A stretch of 31,891 bases of DNA from Chrysochromulina tobinii (lineage: Eukaryota; Haptophyta; Prymnesiales; Chrysochromulinaceae), in the NCBI GenBank assembly GCA_001275005.1, contig JWZX01003267.1, forward strand, positions 1 through 31,891. The letters run 5' to 3'. Both the position numbers and the translations under genes were made by a program. Of this stretch, positions 1-7,823 are shown piece after piece. Position 1 is the first letter of the stretch. Each line of letters begins with the position of its first letter. The notes beneath the pieces were generated by a model. That model was not told the origin of the DNA. It saw only the letters and a program-made list of their open reading frames with translations, and made no database searches.

Positions 1-128
1 GCCGCCGCCTCGGCCGCCGCCGCCGCTGCCGCCTCCGCCTCCGCCTCCGCCTCCGCCGCCGCCGCAGCCTCGGCCGCCGCCGCTTCGGCCGCCGCCTCGG
101 CCGCCGCCTCCGCCTCGGCCACTGCCTC
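1..128. repeat. GCC/CTC-rich trinucleotide low-complexity tract
   Basis: Imperfect trinucleotide repeat of gcc, tcc and tcg units. On the minus strand it encodes alternating Ala and Glu in the partial gene that ends here. Confidence 0.8.
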
Positions 129-461
129 GTCTTCAGCGGCCTCGTGGACGGTTTGAGAACGGCTGGAGTAGAGCCGATCGATCTCTTCGACCTCGAGCTC
201 GTCAACCTCCGCACCAAACGGCTCAGTTCTCGTCGAGCTCTCTTCGGAACTGGCTTCGGCCTTCTCGCCGGCCAATTTTTTCTTTGTCTTTGTCTTCTTT
301 AGAGCGTTGATACGAGACGATGAGCCGCCTCCAGTGCCCCCGCGCGCTGAGCTGCCTCCACGTGCTGAGCTCGATCCGCCCCGACCTTCACCCTTTTTCA
401 GCTCAGGCACCTTTTTGGGTCCTGGAGGAGAATGGCGGCCAGTGCCACCACTGCTGGACAT
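1..461 (-). CDS. Partial low-complexity Ser/Gly- then Glu/Ala-rich protein (5' part)
   Basis: An open frame runs leftward from an ATG at 461-459 to the window edge with no stop (153 codons seen). Upstream, the frame has an in-frame TGA and no earlier ATG. The N-terminus is MSSSGGTGRHSPPGPKKVPE, followed by Arg/Gly/Ser repeats (SSARGG twice), a Lys-rich patch (KKTKTKKK, a possible nuclear signal) and an acidic stretch (VDELEVEEIDRLYSS). It ends in a Glu/Ala run encoded by the GCC/CTC repeat at 1-120, probably a long helix. No domain is recognised. The gene is divergent from the gene at 720, with 258 bp between start codons. The frame is better supported than the overlapping antisense frames because it stays open to the edge and has a biased but coherent composition. 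Function unknown. Confidence 0.55.
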   Translation of the reverse strand, partial: MSSSGGTGRHSPPGPKKVPELKKGEGRGGSSSARGGSSARGGTGGGSSSRINALKKTKTKKKLAGEKAEASSEESSTRTEPFGAEVDELEVEEIDRLYSSRSQTVHEAAEDEAVAEAEAAAEAAAEAAAAEAAAAAEAEAEAEAAAAAAAEAA

Positions 462-719
462 CTGAGCTGTAGTCCAATGCGCAGCTGGAACAGCACAGTG
501 CGGTCGCCGTCAACCCTCAAGGAGTCGACGACGGAGGACTGTACTCCCAGGAGAGCCGCCCTGGCGACAAGACTTTTTGGGATGAAACACGTCCAAATAA
601 AACATGGAGCCGATCTTGAACAAACCTGCATGACGTTCACAAGTGAGGGGGCCTCTCGATTCGCATTTGATTGATGATTCGGCGCTTCCGCTCTTCGGCG
701 CCTCCGGCGCCACAAATCC

Positions 720-1703
720 ATGCTGCACCTTCTCTCCCAATTCCTTACTTCGGTCTTGGCAGTTCATTTGTCTGGAGAGCCTGTGTCCACCTGGCACTGC
801 AACCTCGTGTCTAACACGAGCCTCGCGCAGAGCGTATCGTGGACCAAGCTCAATTGTACGGGCGACGTGCACAGAGAACCACCGTTTCCGGGGTCTTTAC
901 GGGTAGGGCCGGTCATCGTCAACATTGCTAGCGCCGAGCTCTCTCAAGCGCCGAGCTCACCGAAGCTCCGGCCTGCCATTGCGCGCACTGCCCTCGGCCT
1001 TGCACCCCTGCACGAGCTGGCTGCAACTGCCGAGACACCCGAGTTCAAGCCGCTAGCAGGCGTGAATGGCGGCTACTTTTTCGAGGTGAACCGCGACGAC
1101 TTCGTAGATGACGTGTGCTGGGGTAAGCTGCGTCGCGATGCTCTACACAACGTATCGCTGTCCGACCCTAATGCGGGCATCGGTGATGGCCTCACTATCA
1201 TGGAAGGTCGGTATGTGTCGAGCAATTGCGATAAGCACGGCAACTCCAAACCCGTCGCTGCGGTGCTCGACTACCCTCCCCACTTCGTCAAGCTCGAGCG
1301 GGCGGGGCGGTTACCAGATGGTGTAAAGTGGGCCATCGCGGCAGGCCCAAACCTCGTGTCCCGCAACGCGAGCTCGGGCATTTCAAGTATTGACATCGAG
1401 GGCGATAACATCAACATCCTCGAGCACGCCTCGAACACGGCTCTTGCCATTCGCGGGCGCGAGTTTCTGCTCGTGACGTTTGATGGCATCGGCGGCTGCG
1501 TCGAGTATAAGCCTACGTGCGGCGTGGACTCGTGGCAATTCGCGGCCTTCTTGCTCGACCACATGGGAGTTGACTCAGCGATGAACATGGACCAGGGCGG
1601 TTCGACCGCGATGTGGGTGGCTGGTCAGCCGTCGGAGGGCATCGTCAGTAATCCTGGCCGGGGAGAGCGTCAACTATTCAATGGCATCTTCATAGGCACG
1701 TGA
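720..1703 (+). CDS. Secreted phosphodiester glycosidase family protein (NAGPA/DUF2233-like)
   Basis: 327 aa. The N-terminus (MLHLLSQFLTSVLAVHLSG) is hydrophobic and fits a signal peptide or anchor. The phosphodiester-glycosidase fold, named after the enzyme that uncovers mannose-6-phosphate on lysosomal proteins, is recognised from GVNGGYFF (residues 114-121), DGIGG (255-259), NMDQGGSTAM (289-298) and the C-terminal ERQLFNGIFIG. The NGGYF and DQGGST motifs are the family's hallmark. In the family these enzymes cleave sugar phosphodiesters; bacterial members act on exopolysaccharides. The substrate here is unknown, and mannose-6-phosphate uncovering should not be assumed. Several NxS/T sequons (for example NTS, NCT, NVS, NAS) fit passage through the secretory pathway. 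The ATG at 720 is used; the family core begins near residue 65. Confidence 0.82.
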   Translation: MLHLLSQFLTSVLAVHLSGEPVSTWHCNLVSNTSLAQSVSWTKLNCTGDVHREPPFPGSLRVGPVIVNIASAELSQAPSSPKLRPAIARTALGLAPLHELAATAETPEFKPLAGVNGGYFFEVNRDDFVDDVCWGKLRRDALHNVSLSDPNAGIGDGLTIMEGRYVSSNCDKHGNSKPVAAVLDYPPHFVKLERAGRLPDGVKWAIAAGPNLVSRNASSGISSIDIEGDNINILEHASNTALAIRGREFLLVTFDGIGGCVEYKPTCGVDSWQFAAFLLDHMGVDSAMNMDQGGSTAMWVAGQPSEGIVSNPGRGERQLFNGIFIGT

Positions 1704-1776
1704 ATGTCTGATGTGGTACACAAGTTGGGCCAATAGCGAGTCAGAGTGCAAGAGGAGGGCGACACAAACCGTCTTC

Positions 1777-1846
1777 GTATGTAAATTGAGGTGGATGTCT
1801 GTGGAAGGTGGCCACGGTGTGGCCACTGTTTTTTTGTCAAACTTAG
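1777..1846 (+). other. Candidate 70-nt intron upstream of the 1883 gene
   Basis: A GTATGT donor at 1777 and a strong pyrimidine tract ending in TTAG at 1846. Splicing would join an ATG frame at 1711 (22 codons) in phase 0 to codons running into the ATG at 1883. It may instead be a 5'UTR intron or chance; the 1711 ATG lies only 8 bp after the preceding stop. Confidence 0.3.
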
Positions 1847-1882
1847 GAAATTCCGATTCGCTCAACAAGGCGCCCGCCCAGG

Positions 1883-2602
1883 ATGCGCGATCTGATTCGC
1901 GGTGCCACCATCGGAGTCGGTCGCCGCTTCGCCATCACGGCACTCGCCTACTCCATGCCTGGGTTCCTCGCGACGGCATACGATAGCAGACGCATCACGG
2001 CTGCCGCCGCTGCCGAGGATGTGAAGCTGAAGTTCAAACGCTTAAGTCCCATCCAATTCATAGCAGCTAAAGGCGATCCGGACGCCTCGTCAGGCACGGG
2101 CGCCGAGAAGTGGGGCCTTTGGCGCGAAGACCCGGGGCCACGCGGCGTCTACCTTCGCGATTACGAGAAGAAGCTGGCAGGAAAAGGAAACGTGGCTCCA
2201 GCGGGCTGGTCGGTGGATCCCCGCCGTTTCTATGTCGAAGAGCACGGCCTTATCATGGAGGTGCCTGGGCCGCTGCCATTACAGAAATTTGAGCGCGAGG
2301 GCGAGACGATGAAAGTCGTGGCGCCCGAGCGGCGATACGTCGTCACAGGAGACCGCGAAGTGACTTCCATTCTCACAGTCCAAAGCGACGGGCGGTGGAA
2401 CCTATCCAAGGGCACACTCTACGACGTTACACATCTGCCGTGCCGCACTGGAGTCTACACGCCTACTGCGGCCGGCTCATGCAAGCCGCTCGAGTCGATG
2501 CAAGCCCAGTTCCCGGTGAAGCCGGGTGCGCGCATGCCCGCATTCGAGGGCTGCAAGACCGAAGATTGGTCAGTGCTCTTCGTCGTGGGCGTAGAGGCCT
2601 GA
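1883..2602 (+). CDS. Conserved protein of unknown function with twin-Arg leader
   Basis: 239 aa from the ATG at 1883. The start region has a twin arginine followed by a hydrophobic run (GRRFAITALAYSMPGFLATA). This resembles a thylakoid/Tat-type or other targeting leader with a possible A-x-A cleavage site near residues 30-32; plastid import is only a guess. The mature part is soluble, with distinctive blocks EKWGLWREDPGPRGVYLRD, PAGWSVDPRRFYVEEHGLIM, RYVVTGDREVTSILTV, TLYDVTHLPCRTGVYTP and a C-terminal PGARMPAFEGC...WSVLFVVGV. These look like a conserved protist family, but I cannot name it or give a function. An upstream exon (see 1777-1846) could add N-terminal residues. The downstream neighbour converges from the minus strand 299 bp away. 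Confidence 0.75.
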   Translation: MRDLIRGATIGVGRRFAITALAYSMPGFLATAYDSRRITAAAAAEDVKLKFKRLSPIQFIAAKGDPDASSGTGAEKWGLWREDPGPRGVYLRDYEKKLAGKGNVAPAGWSVDPRRFYVEEHGLIMEVPGPLPLQKFEREGETMKVVAPERRYVVTGDREVTSILTVQSDGRWNLSKGTLYDVTHLPCRTGVYTPTAAGSCKPLESMQAQFPVKPGARMPAFEGCKTEDWSVLFVVGVEA

Positions 2603-2901
2603 GACCCGACAGCCCGACACCCGTGCTCGGCTCTACGATTGTTGTCCGGTCACAGGCGCACTGCGTTTTTAGAGGTGTGCGCATACAATTGTATCGAAAC
2701 ACACGACCTATTGTTACTCTAGACGGAGGTTGCGTACCGTAAGTTCTATAGGCCTTCGTCCGGGAGATGCTGTCCGGTGTCGTTCGCCCATCCCTTGCGC
2801 GGGGTACGCCGTGCCGCGGGGTCGTACAGGCTACAGCGTACACTACCGGATGTACGGGCTACATTAGGCGCATGAATACGAACGAGGCTCATCTAGGTGC
2901 G

Positions 2902-5900
2902 TCACGCCGTGAATAGGCCGCTGTTGTCGCCGCCGGAACTCGACGTCCCACCAAGTTGCTGGGCTGCTGGAGCAACAGCAGGAGGAGGACGAGCAGGAGG
3001 AGGAGCACGAGAAGCACGTTTTTCCAAAGTTTCTAGCAGCTGCCGCGCGCTCTTGACGTCAACGTGTGCATTCTTGGCGTCCTCGATCGCACCATGGAGC
3101 TTTGTTGTTGCCTGATCAAGCATCGACTGCATCCGGTAACCATCGGCACTGCCACTCTTCTGCGAGGAACGCTGGAACACTCTGCCATCTAGCAACTGGC
3201 AGGCACGTTCTGTGGCCTCACCGAGTATCGCCGCCGCCGCCGCATGTCGATCGAGTAGTTTTTGCCCTTGTCGTAGCTCGCTGCATGCACGATCAAATTC
3301 GAGGCTCGGCGTGCCTTGACCTTGAAGCAAGCGCATCTTTTCGATCTGCATTTTCAAATCCGCCAATGTCTTCTCGAAAGAGGACGCATCACGCGTGATG
3401 GGCAACTTCTTGGCAGCATCGCGCACATCCCTTGCTGCAATCACGAGCTGCTTATCGGTAGTCGCAGCCTCGTAGGCCGCCTTTGCTTTCTTCACTTCGT
3501 CCATGTGCACACCAGCCTTGCGTGCATCCTCGAGAGCGCGTTCCATCTCTAAAATGGCGGGATCCTCAGGATTCATTGCAGCGGCACGCGACGAGGTGGC
3601 CCCCTTTTTCGGTTTGATGTGCTCTACTTTCTTCATGGCTTCCTCAAGGAGCTGGACTGAAGAGGAACGCCTTAGAATGGCGCGTTCGAGAGAGTCAAAT
3701 GCCTGGTGTGCGTCGTCCTGCGCCGAAGCGTCCACGAATGTTGAACCGGCGATTTCCAGTGCTGACATGAGTTCATCCTCAATCGACTTGAGCTCGTCTT
3801 GCGTCATATGCGGCAGGGAAGTTCGATCTAGCGCCAGCATGACCTGCTGCTTCACATTTTGCAGCTGCTGGGCTGCGGCGTCACGGTTGGCGATGATCTC
3901 ACGCACCTCGGAAAGCGTCTGCTCAGCTGTCTGTGTCCTCACGCCCAGCTTAGTCGCGTGGGCTATGGCCGTTTCCAAGTCTGACAATGCATCCTCGAGG
4001 GTGGGGCTGTTTTTCGTATCCTTGAGCTTCTCGAAGGCTTTTGTTACGTCCTGCATTTCAGACTCCAGTCGCTCCACCGCCTCCTCCTTCTCGCGACGAT
4101 CTGTCGCCTTCTTCTTCAACTTCCCTGCCAGCCCACCAACACTCATTGCCATCATGGCTTGAGTGGCTTCCGTGCGCTTTAAGAGCTCTTCCATGGCTTT
4201 GATCTTGGATGGATCGATAGACGCATCTCGAGCATCTTCCAGGGCCAGCCTGAGCTCTTCCACATCGATCCGCATCCCTAAATGCTCAGGCTGTGTGGAG
4301 CTAATCTGCCCAGCCGACTGCCGCCGGCTGGGCTCCGAGAAGTCGGTAGCGATAATGTGTTTCTTGGCCTCCGATACTTCGGCTTTGGCAATTGTGGTCT
4401 CAAGGGCAGTGAGCGCCGCCTGCAATTCCTTCAACTCGTTCATCTCCTGCTCGACCAGCTCTCCAGCTGCCACCTTGCTCTCGAGCTTGGCGATGCGCTC
4501 CTTCAGTGCCGCCGCCTCGGCTTGAGCATGTTCTAGTTCTTTAATTGCCTGCTCGCCGATAATTAAAGCCTGAGATTCATCAGGTTCGGGCTGGGCTTGT
4601 ACGATACGCTCTAGGCGCTTCAGCGCTCGGGAGCGCCTTTTCTGAACAGCAGCCGCCTCTCGCAGTTTCACGTTAGCTGAATGCAGTGCCTCGAGCTCCA
4701 CCTTCGCCATCAGGCCTTCGTCTATGGCCTCCTCAAGCTCTGACAGGTTGACTCCCATCGCTGGCTCAAGACAAAGGGCAAGGATGTGCTGCCTTGCTTG
4801 TGCTCTTCGTCTGGTACCCGCTTGTTGGGCGTCCTGTACGCTCTGCATACAAGCAACGGCCTCGTCCAGCAGCGCTGGCGAAACGCGTGCGTCAATTCCT
4901 TCTCGGATGAGTGTGGACCCTTCACGCAGGTCCACTTGTAAAGGCTCGGCATTTGCCTCGGCCACCCACTCGTACAGCCGTGCTTCGGCTTTCTCTTGAC
5001 GCTGGCGCATCTCGTTCTTGGCAGCCTCGCGCTTCTTGCCTTCTTCGAACTCATTCGGACGAAGGCGCTTCCGCACAAAGTCGCTCATCGCCACCCCGGT
5101 CGTAATGGTGGACGTCACAGCAGCCATCTCGCCGAGGCCAGCGAACGTGTCTCCGGTATCTCCAAACCCGTTTTCATGGCTACCTTCGGCTCCGCCAAAT
5201 CCAGCCTCCTCATCCTCCTGCTCTTCCTCGTCTCCCTTGCTAGTCTTGCTCCTTATCGTGCTTGATTCACTCTCCAGATTGCTATTTTCGGCTCTGCCAA
5301 GCCCAGCCTCCTCTTCTGCCTCATGCCGCTCCTGTTCCGGCTCCTCAGGCTCCTCTCGGTCCTCCTCTTCTGCACCTTCCTCGCGCACAGCAATCACCTC
5401 CACAAGGAGCGCATCAAAACCAACACTGCCGTGCCCGCTCATCAAAGAGAGCGTGACCGTATGTGGCTTTGCAGATAGGGATGGGGCGATGAAAAATTGC
5501 AGAGGAGCAGGGCACCACAACCCAAGCAGGCGCCGTGCGTCTGTTCCCTCGGACTCAATAAACGGCTGGATGATTCCGTCGGTGTCACCACTCGAGAGCA
5601 TGCTTGGTGGGGGCGACGAGGATATGAGGGTTGGTGGCAGCGAGGGCACCTGCGGTGTTTGCAGCAGAGCTGGATGTGGCTGCAGGGGCGACGGTGGGGG
5701 GCGAGGGTTGGGAGGGTCGTGAGGCGACGGCGGTGGCGTTGTTGGAGGCGGGCTGAGCGGTGGTGGCCTTGCGGGAGGCGGGCTAAGTGGTGGTGACAAA
5801 GGTGGGGGCGACGGAATGACAAAAACGAGGTTGCAGTGGCGCGTCTCGATAGACTGCTCACCACCAGTGGAATACTTCACATCGACAATGCAGCTCTGAT

Positions 5901-7551
5901 TGCTAGCTGCAATGTAGAGCGAGAACCTCAAAGGTGCCGTCATCTGGTAGAAAATAGAAGCCAGCAAGCTGCCTTCCGCCACTCGTCCGAGCTGAAAGTT
6001 GAGCGCTTCGGCACTCGTTGGATACCACGCCTGTGACCGAAGCGTGCAGTCACCGGCGGGCCCGAGCGCCTGGCAAGGGCCCTCATTCTCACAAGGATCG
6101 GTGTTTGATGACCAATTGTGCACCGCCCACGCGTGATCCGGTCTCGCCAGCCACTTCATCACCTCCTCTGCAAACGGCAGACTCATCACGCTTGGTAGCC
6201 CAAAGAGTCCCGGAAGATCGCCAACACTTGGTAAGCTTGCATGAAGGCGGAAGCCTTCGATGGCCATCACGAGGTTGAGCACGGCCACTAGACTTTTCAG
6301 TGGCGATTGGCGCACCAAGTAGCCCAAGTCATCGAGCCGCCTCACGAGGAATTGGCTTACCTGGTCCGCAAGCAAGCGTAAGTATTTGTTCGATGCATGG
6401 CAACGATCGAATGCGGCGCTACCGAATGGGCTTTCCGAGCTAAGGCTGCTGAGCGATCTCCTGACTTTCGCCGTAATGCTGTCAGCGGCACTCATGCACC
6501 CGTCCTCGAGCGTCACTCTCGTCGAGTTGAAGAGGCTGTTCAGAGTGGCGATCGCCCCAAACTCGGCGAGCAGCCATCCAAAGCTATCCGGCAGCTGGAC
6601 CGCAAAGCAGATTAAGCCAAGCAACCGAGCAGCAGCAGCCACGTCGTGTTGGAGTGCCAAGCTCCTCAGCTGCACGAGCGCCGACAGCCCCATCGAGATC
6701 TGCATCGCCTTGGCCAGCAACACTGCGATTGGCTCCGCATGTTCTGCAAACAAGCGCCCCGCCCCGTCCCCGATGGCTCGACGAGCCGCGATGAGATCTG
6801 AGTACCAACGCTGCGCTTGGTCTGCAAACGCCTTGCTGTCCTCACTCAGCAGCTCATCTTTCAGTGAGGTCGGCGATTGGGCTGGTGCGGTGCTGAGCGG
6901 GGTCACCATGTAGGCAAAGATGCCAAGGGCGGGCAAGCAGAAAGCGAGCGCCACGGAGTACCACGCATATTCTGCCAGCGCCACGATGAAGGCACAAGCC
7001 AGCGGCACGCCCACGGCCACGAACAGGAGCAGCGCCAGCGAAACGGGCTGTGGCCGTACATCGAGCAGCGGAGCATCTTCTGCACCTTCAGCACCTTCTG
7101 CAGCGCCAGCAAGCGGCTCAGGGAGAGTTTTCACTTTTACGGGTGCGGGGAGCCGAGTAGGGGCGATCCGTCGGGCTTTCACTCGAGCAGCAGCTCTGTC
7201 TCTGGCCTCCGTCGGGCTCACGGTGCCTGGGGCCAACTGCCCTGTCATCCTTGTCATGTGCGCTCGAATGCCCAGTTCAATGTGCAATCGAAGTTGATCG
7301 CTGCTCCAAACACCGTTTTGGAAGTCGTCGATGCCGCAAGCTGGCGGACCGCACGCGACACGCAACCCCGGAAACGACCACGTGCGTGGCGAGGGCGGCT
7401 TGCCGTAGTGGGCAAAGGGGCCCACAACCGTGGATAAGGCAGTCGAGGACGTCGCTTTCTGCTCCTGCAGCTCGAGCCACGCTGCAAAGCTGATGCGACG
7501 GTCAGGGGGCAACTTGCCTCCCTGTTCGGAAACTGCCGTGCCCGAGCGCAT
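2902..7551 (-). CDS. Very large membrane-anchored coiled-coil protein, function unknown
   Basis: The frame is open from 7689 (a GTG) to 2902, 1595 codons. The first ATG is at 7551, giving 1549 aa. The W-rich stretch before it looks coding (NWFHERAAAIEWTSIWTAW), so a missing upstream exon is possible. Order: an N-terminal ~200 residues; two hydrophobic helices (about 7060-6900: SLALLLFVAVGVPLACAFIV and YSVALAFCLPALGIFAYMV); a region with paired Cys and several weaker hydrophobic segments (6840-5830); a proline/serine linker of SPPPP type (about 5815-5600) like those of algal cell-wall or surface proteins; an acidic Glu-rich stretch (5400-5180); and about 700 residues of predicted helix and coiled coil (5060-2950). 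The coil carries a degenerate recurring motif: LALEDARDASIDPSK, RALEDARKAGVHMDEVKKAK, GAIEDAKNAHVDVKSARQLL. It may link a membrane to cytoskeletal or other partners; that is inference. No enzyme domain seen. Confidence 0.72.
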   Translation of the reverse strand: MRSGTAVSEQGGKLPPDRRISFAAWLELQEQKATSSTALSTVVGPFAHYGKPPSPRTWSFPGLRVACGPPACGIDDFQNGVWSSDQLRLHIELGIRAHMTRMTGQLAPGTVSPTEARDRAAARVKARRIAPTRLPAPVKVKTLPEPLAGAAEGAEGAEDAPLLDVRPQPVSLALLLFVAVGVPLACAFIVALAEYAWYSVALAFCLPALGIFAYMVTPLSTAPAQSPTSLKDELLSEDSKAFADQAQRWYSDLIAARRAIGDGAGRLFAEHAEPIAVLLAKAMQISMGLSALVQLRSLALQHDVAAAARLLGLICFAVQLPDSFGWLLAEFGAIATLNSLFNSTRVTLEDGCMSAADSITAKVRRSLSSLSSESPFGSAAFDRCHASNKYLRLLADQVSQFLVRRLDDLGYLVRQSPLKSLVAVLNLVMAIEGFRLHASLPSVGDLPGLFGLPSVMSLPFAEEVMKWLARPDHAWAVHNWSSNTDPCENEGPCQALGPAGDCTLRSQAWYPTSAEALNFQLGRVAEGSLLASIFYQMTAPLRFSLYIAASNQSCIVDVKYSTGGEQSIETRHCNLVFVIPSPPPLSPPLSPPPARPPPLSPPPTTPPPSPHDPPNPRPPPSPLQPHPALLQTPQVPSLPPTLISSSPPPSMLSSGDTDGIIQPFIESEGTDARRLLGLWCPAPLQFFIAPSLSAKPHTVTLSLMSGHGSVGFDALLVEVIAVREEGAEEEDREEPEEPEQERHEAEEEAGLGRAENSNLESESSTIRSKTSKGDEEEQEDEEAGFGGAEGSHENGFGDTGDTFAGLGEMAAVTSTITTGVAMSDFVRKRLRPNEFEEGKKREAAKNEMRQRQEKAEARLYEWVAEANAEPLQVDLREGSTLIREGIDARVSPALLDEAVACMQSVQDAQQAGTRRRAQARQHILALCLEPAMGVNLSELEEAIDEGLMAKVELEALHSANVKLREAAAVQKRRSRALKRLERIVQAQPEPDESQALIIGEQAIKELEHAQAEAAALKERIAKLESKVAAGELVEQEMNELKELQAALTALETTIAKAEVSEAKKHIIATDFSEPSRRQSAGQISSTQPEHLGMRIDVEELRLALEDARDASIDPSKIKAMEELLKRTEATQAMMAMSVGGLAGKLKKKATDRREKEEAVERLESEMQDVTKAFEKLKDTKNSPTLEDALSDLETAIAHATKLGVRTQTAEQTLSEVREIIANRDAAAQQLQNVKQQVMLALDRTSLPHMTQDELKSIEDELMSALEIAGSTFVDASAQDDAHQAFDSLERAILRRSSSVQLLEEAMKKVEHIKPKKGATSSRAAAMNPEDPAILEMERALEDARKAGVHMDEVKKAKAAYEAATTDKQLVIAARDVRDAAKKLPITRDASSFEKTLADLKMQIEKMRLLQGQGTPSLEFDRACSELRQGQKLLDRHAAAAAILGEATERACQLLDGRVFQRSSQKSGSADGYRMQSMLDQATTKLHGAIEDAKNAHVDVKSARQLLETLEKRASRAPPPARPPPAVAPAAQQLGGTSSSGGDNSGLFTA

Positions 7552-7823
7552 GGCTGGGCAGCCAGCGCTCCACCACTTGAGAAGGCCGCGAAGAGGAGTC
7601 CACGCAGTCCAAATACTCGTCCACTCGATCGCCGCAGCGCGCTCATGAAACCAATTACTCAAACGGAATTTCAAATGTCGAAAGGGCACCGCGCCTCAAC
7701 TCTCGGTTCGAGGAAGAATATGTGGATTTGAAGATTTTGAGGAACCCTACTCGTGTGGTTCCGAGAGATTGCAGAATTGACGGGAAACTACTAGGAAACT
7801 CCCGGAATTCTTCTTGCATCGAG

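Noticed and set aside
7722-7823. Extra 34 codons before the ABC ATPase ATG
   Set aside because: The frame starts at a GTG, not used for initiation in eukaryotic nuclear genes as a rule; the ATG at 7824 gives a normal N-terminus.
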